This document shows, piece after piece, positions 57,681-64,000 of a stretch of 64,000 bases of DNA. A program made the translations under genes and the position numbers. This stretch comes from Gymnothorax reevesii (taxonomy: Eukaryota; Chordata; Actinopteri; Anguilliformes; Muraenidae), in contig CM056573.1 in NCBI GenBank assembly GCA_029721435.1, positions 1,926,501 through 1,990,500 on the forward strand, given 5' to 3'. The notes below the pieces were generated by a model that did no database searches, was not told the origin of the DNA, and saw nothing but the letters and a program-made list of their open reading frames with translations. Within the stretch, counting starts at the first letter, position 1, and each line of letters starts with the position of its first letter.

Positions 57681-57772
57681 AGGGATATATTCACAATAGT
57701 ATAAAGAAACTGCGAGCGTAGTTGGGCTGAAAGCCTGTTCTCGCCATTCATGTTATGTTTTGTTATGTTAAG

Positions 57773-58378
57773 ACCAATCATGCATTTTGTAAATATGTAA
57801 ATTGTACAAACCACAGTACCATCAGCTTGGAAAATGGCAGCAGTGACACCACTGTTACACTGTTACACTGTTACACTGTGTCAGTTCCACCTTTAGAATG
57901 CAAATCTTGCACATCCTTGCGTGGACCAGGTCATCCTCTGTGAATGACAGTTCGACTGATCCCCATGAATATGAATTAGGTTAATCCACGCATCTCTCAG
58001 TCTGATTGCTTTTAGTCCTGCCGAAAGTGCGGGTGTCCAATTTTGATTAATAAACAGATTTTATATTTAGATTTTTATATAAATTGTAGACAGTTTGGTG
58101 GGGATAATCCTAATGAAATGGAATCCAGCTGATCTTTGGTGATCTTTTTTTTTTTGTGATCTGAGCTCACGCTTCTCTAAAGGGATCACTTTGCCACTTT
58201 TAGTCTGCGGTTCCAACATCTGTACCCACCTGACCCAAAACACACCCCATCCCCCACCCTGCCCAATGCACCCAACACACACCCTAATGTAATCACCCCC
58301 TCATCCCACCCTCCCAAAAACACCCCCCACACACACCTCCTCAACAGAGTCTCCTGATGGTGCTTAGTCAGCCCCTGT

Positions 58379-58414
<36 letters not shown>

Positions 58415-58802
58415 GCGTGACAGAGTACAAATGCTAAAGAGCCTGGACTGAGATCGAATGTGATGACAGACAAGTTTTCCCAACCCTAAAGAGGCTCACC
58501 AATTAATATGCAAATGTCACCCTCCTTTCTTAAGCTGCCACAGACTGTTTATGAATAAACTGAGTCAGTGAATGAGGTGGAACGATTGAATGCCATTTAA
58601 TATTGTCCACCATTTTACATTGTGGGCTAAAGGGTTGAGAGTTGGGTCAGGAGGGACCCAGGGACGCCCTTCTGGGTCTCTGCTGTTTGGCCTCTGATCT
58701 ACACCTGAGATTGTCTGGATGTTGCTGATGTGCAGTTTTCTCAGGGGCCCTGTCCAGCAGGAGGGGTCACAAAAACCCAACGACCCCCCTGTGGAGCTGT
58801 GG

Positions 58803-58849
<47 letters not shown>

Positions 58850-61800
58850 TGAAATTACCCGCCACACAGAAATATCCACCATTATCCACATGTTTCACTG
58901 TTGAAATATCATTCTGGGTTTTGAGTTTTTTTGAATCAATCCTTTCAGGTTTCAGAAGGGTCAGTAATTATATTTAATAGCCCTCAGAATAGATTTGTTT
59001 CGCAAATATGACAATTACCTCAAAGCTGCTTACAGAAATTCTCACAATCCAAACAATGACAGCACCTGAGGGACTGTAGGCACGTTACAGCTATTTACCA
59101 CAATTCAATAAAAAGGACATTATGAATGTAATACTAGGCTATTCTTTTTTTTTAAATATATTTTTCTGGTTTGTTGAATAAGCAGAAGAGTCATTGCAGA
59201 ACAGAATGGAGGGATGAACACATTTCCTCAGCGGAATGGACATGTTCACTCCTCAGAGGAAACGTCCGAGGAGAACAGCATGAAGGTCCAGTCTGGGTAA
59301 TGGATGAGTTGTGTGAACACTGCAGCATATATCTGTCAGACAGAGACATCCCTGTGAGGGAGATGAAGTGACACAGATAGAGTGGGTATAAACCGGTAAA
59401 ATAAAGATGTTCACCCACCAACTTCACTGGTTCAAAAATAGACAGCAAAGAAACAAAGCAAACACTGTGTTTCAGAGTTTACCAGCTTCTGGGCTTTGTG
59501 TTTTTCCACAAAAACAGTCAAACTCTCGAACAGTTGCACATGTTCCCCGTCTCACCCTGTTCAGTGTGGACATGAGCTCAGCTTTAAACACCCAGGTTGC
59601 TAAATATTAAGCTGAAACAAATTACTCTTAGAAATGGCCTCAAACTTTGACTTTGCAGTAAAGAATTCTGACCAATAAGAGACTTAAATATCCTGCATTC
59701 CAGCACAAAGATATTTAGTTAAAGGTAAGTGGCATTCTTGGGTTCTGTTGTTAGTTTCATTCACCATACAGTCAGTTACTGTACGGAGAGGCTACAATGA
59801 CAGCCTCCTTCATCGGTGGATTTTTACAGAACCTGGGGCCGAAGGAATCAATAGCAACACCAGGGATAGTGAAAACCAGCTGGTTATTAGGGAGGCGAAC
59901 AGCCCAGGGCGGAAACATAAAGTCCAGGGTAATGCAGGTAACAGTTTGAGGTCAAAGAGCTTTGCAGGGGTCGAGCAGCGGCAGCCAGGATCCGGAGGGA
60001 TGAAGCAGGATGAAGCAGTAGATCTGTGTCGAGGTCAAAAGCAGGAAGTCAGAGTGAAGGGAAATGGGGGGGGGGGTTACTCAGTTACTCAACTGTGATC
60101 GATTGTAACCGAGATGCAGTTACAATCCGGCACTGATATGAAGACCGAATCAAACTTAAATACAGAGACTGTTAAGAACAGACGAATGCTCCAAGTGCTG
60201 ATCAGAGTCAGCATGGCATTTATTAACATAAGGATTCGATTCTAAACTCATGGTGGAACAGAGCTGGATCAAAACCAGCAAACAGGAGTGTGCAGGGAAT
60301 CGGAGACAGTCAAGAAACAAGCTAAGAGTCAGAAGCCAGGATATCAATCCGCACAATGAAGAGGAGGAATGGAACTAAAGGAGGGGTACGGGGAAAAGGG
60401 GGGGGGGGGGGGGGATAAGGACTGAATCTAACAAAAGATACACGGGGAATAAAAGGGAAAATGGGACAGTCAAGTACTCAAATCAATCAAACAACAATAA
60501 TACAATACAATAATACAATGACAAAGAATACTGAGAAGACTAGCAATCAAAAATCGATAAATCTTACAAAGCAGAACCGCAGAGACGAGATCAGACCGAG
60601 TCAGAAAACAAATCGACTTCAAATGAAGGCGAAATGGGATTTTTAAGCTCTCAGACAATTACTGTGATTACCCGACTAGATAGAGCACAGCCGTGGCAGG
60701 AAGCCAGAGAGGGGTGGAGCCAGAAGGAGCAGGACAGGGATAGGTGAATAAAATGGAAAGGGCGTGGATTCCTATGCTAATCTACTCTAACACACCCAGA
60801 CCCTGATTCAACCGCACGAAGGATAGCAATACCCTGTCAGCCTTTAGCGCTGAAGGGTAAAAATGTACATAAATGAAAAAAAAAACACTAACAATAATGA
60901 AAAATAAACATCACAAACAAACAGAAATCCTACTTTCTAACAGGGACAATGAGCAACAATGGGAAACAGGTGCAGGAAAGGCATGAGGAACCTCCATAGG
61001 GATGAGGGAGGTAAGGAGACAATAACTGAATGATTGAAATCAGTCAGCAAAACAGACTGGAAACTACACAAACTGCCATGTGACAGGACTCAGCCAATGG
61101 CAGGCCTTCATAAAACAGCTCATTGCTGGAACTGCATAGACTGGAACTGTTAGCAGGACACTAGTGTTACCTTTCTATTTATATTAAGTATTATATTTTG
61201 TCACACATTAAAACGCTCAATTTCAAATGAATCTAAGCCAATTATTTCACCCCTAATGGAAGAAAACTGTTAGATGATAAATACATCCATCATGTGGCCT
61301 CATGACATTAATGGATTCGACAAGGTCAAAGCCTGACTGGAAGCAGCAGGAAGCCTTACTTCTCGCGGGCAGGAATTATCACGGAAAAATGTATTAGGGG
61401 AAGATTCAGTCCTGCATTAACCACCAAGGATAAAAAGATGTATGGAAGTAAATCTCAGAAACTATTAATTCATATTTCTCTTCCGCTAAAAGAACCCCAG
61501 GCGACTGTGAGTCAAAATGGTGCAATATGCTTTCCTCAGCATGAGAGGAGACTGCAGATTATATTAAGAATCTCAGGACCAATGAACACTGACAGTACTC
61601 GTGCTGTAAAATACTCGCATCATGATTAAAATGTACACCAAAACCTTTCCTTTTATTTGACTCACCTTCTCTCCTATAGCTGCAGGTCTCCCCTCAGTCT
61701 CAGTAACGCAGAAATTGTGGATGAGATGCATAATTTTGAGTTAATAATCATGTAAGATCACTCCTCGATAACCCCACTGAACTGAGTCTTTATCCCAAAC

Positions 61801-62026
61801 ATTTAGGCAGTAGATTTAATGTTCTGTTTGGGACCTGCTCATCACATGCTCATTGATGTTATGGTACCTTTCCAGAATATCGTACAGTATATCATCTCAT
61901 TTTTACACAAAGTTATGACTCCAATGACCCACGAAAGTCCACAATTCTCATAAAACCCACTTAGATCTAACAGATGGGTCTGAGACCTGTGTCGAGCAGG
62001 GCTCCCCACGGTCCTCCAGGGCAAAG
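57773..62026. other. non-coding DNA, no supported gene
   Basis: (CA)n tracts lie at 58381-58410 and 58804-58846, and G-runs at about 60066-60076 and 60399-60413. Repeat-like, possibly LTR-derived, DNA lies at about 60160-60850 with a TTTATTAAC word. A splice-like acceptor ends near 61679 (TTCTCTCCTATAG). It is followed by an open stretch to TAA at about 61753, but there is no partner and I do not call it. Confidence 0.45.
58804..58846. repeat. (CA)n microsatellite
   Basis: About 21 CA dinucleotides; a shorter tract lies at 58381-58410. Confidence 0.95.
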
Positions 62027-62641
62027 TGATACGTGATCAGGTAGACACCAGGAGCGAGGTGAAGGGGAATAAGGAATTTATTAAAACAAAAGCAAAACAG
62101 GCACGAGGGCCAACAAAAAACCTGGCCCAAAGGGTTGCAAAAGACAAACTAAAGAAGCTACACAGAGCAGGGAACTAAGGATCTAAAAGACAAGAACAAA
62201 AAACCACTGGAAACTCCAGGCAGAAATCCAAGAAAAATAAATAACAAGACTATGGCTATAATGTGCCTATCTAATGAATTACACCACCCAGTGAGTGTTA
62301 GTAAATGTTCGTAACTTAAAAACAGTTAATTGTCAATTAAGGTTAGGCAGCCCCGAATCAGCACAGCACAGAAGGAAGGGGAAACACCAAAGCCAACCAG
62401 AGCTCTGAAATGTGCAACAACGAAGGCACGGGGCGGAACGCAGACAAGCGGTGGAGTGGCTTGGCAGACCTGGCGAAAACAAAAACATGGAAAAGTAAAA
62501 ACATGGACAATGAATGTGAAACATGAAATGCAAAGACCTGATACAAGAAACTGTTAAAACTGTGACATGAACTATGGAACATGAAACTGTTAAAACCATA
62601 AATGCTGTCCTGGCCAAAGACCAGGACCCCAGAACACAACA
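62027..62641 (-). mobile_element. solo LTR-like element, copy 2 (TSD CAAAG)
   Basis: It begins TGATACGTGATCAGG and ends ACACAACA, flanked by CAAAG at 62022-62026 and 62642-62646. It is the same family as 51187-52238 but lacks about 440 internal bases present there. TTTATT near 62077 gives AATAAA on the - strand, as expected for an LTR read in that direction. The different flanking duplications prove two independent insertions. Confidence 0.75.
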
Positions 62642-63081
62642 CAAAGGTCCGCTAGTTTTCCATCCTCCATTAACCTGAACCGCAAAAAATGAAGAATAAG
62701 ACCATCTTACTAAGCATTTTTTTATCTCGTTTTTAGACTTATAACACTTATTTCTATCACCCTTTCTCTCAGTAAGACAAAAATTCTCCCCAGGTGGTAA
62801 GAAAATTTTGACTCATTTCTTGATTTGCCAAAAGAATAGGAAAATGTCACATACGTTTTTATGACTTGTAACTTCAAATAAGCAAATATTTTCTACTTCT
62901 GAGAGAGAAAATTAGAAATAAGATTCAGAATAGAAAAAAAAATCCTTGTTAAGACATTTTTTTTATCAGTGTGGAAGTGAAGGGTGGTGACAGATTAACC
63001 AATCAGTGGCAAGAATTGTTCTCTTAATGTCCTGAAAGGATTTGGATTTGAGGTGCAGATTTGGGCTGCGCTGGTGTAGGG

Positions 63082-63295
63082 CAGTGCTTCTCAAACCTCT
63101 CGTGGAGGACCACCTGTCCTGCATGTTTTAGATCTTTCCCTGTTTTAGCACAGGTGATTAAAACGATCAGCTCGTTATTGAGCCTCTAAAGCTGATTGAT
63201 AACATCCTGATTATTTGAATCACCTGTGCTGGGGCAGGGAAAGATCTAAAACATGCAGGACAGGTGGTCCTCCAGGAGAGGTTTGAGAAACACTG
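63082..63295. mobile_element. hAT-type MITE with perfect 8-bp TSD
   Basis: It begins CAGTGCTTCTCAAACCTCTC and ends with the near-complement GAGAGGTTTGAGAAACACTG. The arms pair over about 55 bases, including GGACCACCTGTCCTGCATG. GTGTAGGG flanks it at 63074-63081 and 63296-63303. CAGTG ends with 8-bp duplication are the hAT pattern. Confidence 0.85.
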
Positions 63296-63360
63296 GTGTA
63301 GGGGAATCAGTGAACAGGCTGACTGTAGGCCTTGGTGGTGACAGGTGTAGCGGCAGTAAC

Positions 63361-63702
63361 TGTTGTGTTCCGTGGTCTGTGTGTCTGGTTAGTTTATTTT
63401 AGGGTTTTATTATTTTGGTATGTCAGTTTTTAGTCCATGTCTTAGTGTTCACATTTTATTCCTCTCCGGTGTAGTCCAGTCCACGTTTTACCCATGTACT
63501 GTCTTTGCTTTCTTCCCAGTCGCATCATTGTTTGTAGCAGTTTCTGTCTTAATTGATTGTGACACTATTTTGGGTGATTTAATGGATTCTGGGTTTCATC
63601 CTTCCTTCTGTTCTCGTTTGCTAGTTTCCCCTTGCTTTTCTATTCATACAAACATTACTAACAGTTTGTTGTTTTCTAAAATTACTAACCAAACTAACCC
63701 TG
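63361..63702 (+). repeat. LTR-like repeat related to 55.1-55.4 kb
   Basis: It starts TGTTGTGTTCC, the same start as the solo LTR family read on its own strand. It then shares GGTTTCATCC-region words and ACTAACAGTTTGTTGTTTT with 55310-55410. The end and target duplication are not clear. Confidence 0.4.
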
Positions 63703-64000
63703 TTGTAATGTGAATAGAGGCCACTAGATGGCAGTATTTACCTTTTTTTTGTTCAGCTCAGACTGGAGCTATGTTTAGACATGTCCTGGACATGTCTGGG
63801 GCAAGTCCCCGAAAAGTAAAAAAAAGAGGTCTAAATGTGGGTGGGGTCTGCAAAAGAGTATATAAGGAGAAGAACTGAGACAGTAAAGTAGTAGGAGAAA
63901 TTGCAAGAAGAAGGATACATGTGACCAGACCTGTCATTTCTGTTCAGGACCTGTGAAGTTTCTTTTGTGGATTTTTGGCCTGTATTTGAGCATTTTTCCT
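63703..64000 (+). mobile_element. LTR-like sequence cut by window end
   Basis: It starts near TGTAATGTGAATAGAGGCC. A TATA box TATATAAGG lies at 63859-63867, with purine-rich DNA after it. The order (TG start, U3-like stretch, TATA box about 155 bases in) suits an LTR promoter. The far end lies beyond the window, so the element and its strand are inferred. Confidence 0.35.
63721..63734 (+). promoter_or_regulatory. CTCF-type motif
   Basis: CCACTAGATGGCAG fits the vertebrate CTCF core CCASYAGRKGGCRS at all 14 positions. It lies about 18 bases into the LTR-like sequence. The match is seen; occupancy is not shown. Confidence 0.4.

Larger units (their letters stand above)
50547..57772 (+). mobile_element. 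CR1/Jockey-group LINE relic with three insertions
   Basis: In order on the + strand: an esterase-like C-terminal block (50547-50843); the start of an endonuclease (about 51020-51186); more endonuclease (52244-52488 and 54097-54240); reverse transcriptase (about 54420-55088 and 56929-57680); and a short tail ending in ATGTTATGTTTTGTTATGTT. The pieces are separated by an LTR (51187-52238), a Tc1 (52489-54096) and a composite insertion (55089-56928). The order of domains, YINDLD and FADD motifs, and the esterase block fit CR1-like LINEs. Several frameshifts, stops and an internal deletion after 54240 show it is long dead. Confidence 0.7.

Noticed and set aside
61680..61754. Open stretch after a strong acceptor (TTCTCTCCTATAG)
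   Set aside because: Only about 24 codons, no partner exon or poly(A) signal, and the acceptor could be chance. Noted but not called.

Overview
This window looks like vertebrate, most likely ray-finned fish, genomic DNA. The clues are abundant (CA)n/(GT)n microsatellites, low gene density with short exons in long introns, GT-AG splice sites, and several Tc1/mariner, hAT, Harbinger-like, CR1-like LINE and LTR sequences of the sort common in fish. There is no bacterial or viral gene layout. The species cannot be fixed from sequence alone.

Host gene. The best-supported host gene is on the + strand in the left third. Its last exon (22393-22749) has a good 3' splice site, 117 in-frame codons, a charged helical tail and a poly(A) signal 10 bases after the stop. 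Upstream lie a coding exon at 20308-20571 and a short exon at 5534-5620. A weaker candidate lies at 1180-1245. All break between codons (phase 0), so they could be spliced together. I do not recognise the protein. Other isolated exon-like pieces (26610-26672, 34438-34572, 49896-49954) are weak.

Mobile DNA. (1) 7.8-16.2 kb is a nest: an old fish repeat is split by a 5.9-kb hAT-like transposon with 12-bp inverted ends and a 6-bp target duplication. That transposon is split by a 2.6-kb Harbinger-like element with perfect 17-bp inverted ends. An inverted copy of part of the hAT still shows the site before the second insertion. (2) 50.5-57.8 kb is a degraded CR1/Jockey-group LINE (esterase-like, endonuclease and reverse transcriptase parts). 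It is interrupted by a TG...CA LTR-like insert, by a complete Tc1 element with an uninterrupted 361-codon DD34E transposase, and by a composite LTR-like/Tc1 insertion. (3) A second copy of the LTR lies at 62.0-62.6 kb and a small hAT-type MITE at 63.1 kb. The window ends inside an LTR-like sequence carrying a TATA box and a CTCF-type motif.

Tandem repeats. Two large minisatellites dominate 37.9-40.2 kb (28-bp unit, higher-order structure) and 47.4-49.2 kb (about 33-bp, G-rich unit). Long compound GT/CA tracts lie at 34.2, 34.9-35.2 and 37.1-37.6 kb. They create long meaningless open frames (His-Thr, Cys-Val, Pro-His-Ser types) that are not genes.

The rest is AT-rich intron or intergenic DNA in which I see no convincing gene. 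The item most worth following is the apparently complete Tc1 transposon with paired direct repeats in both ends; the clearest evolutionary record is the two insertion stacks.
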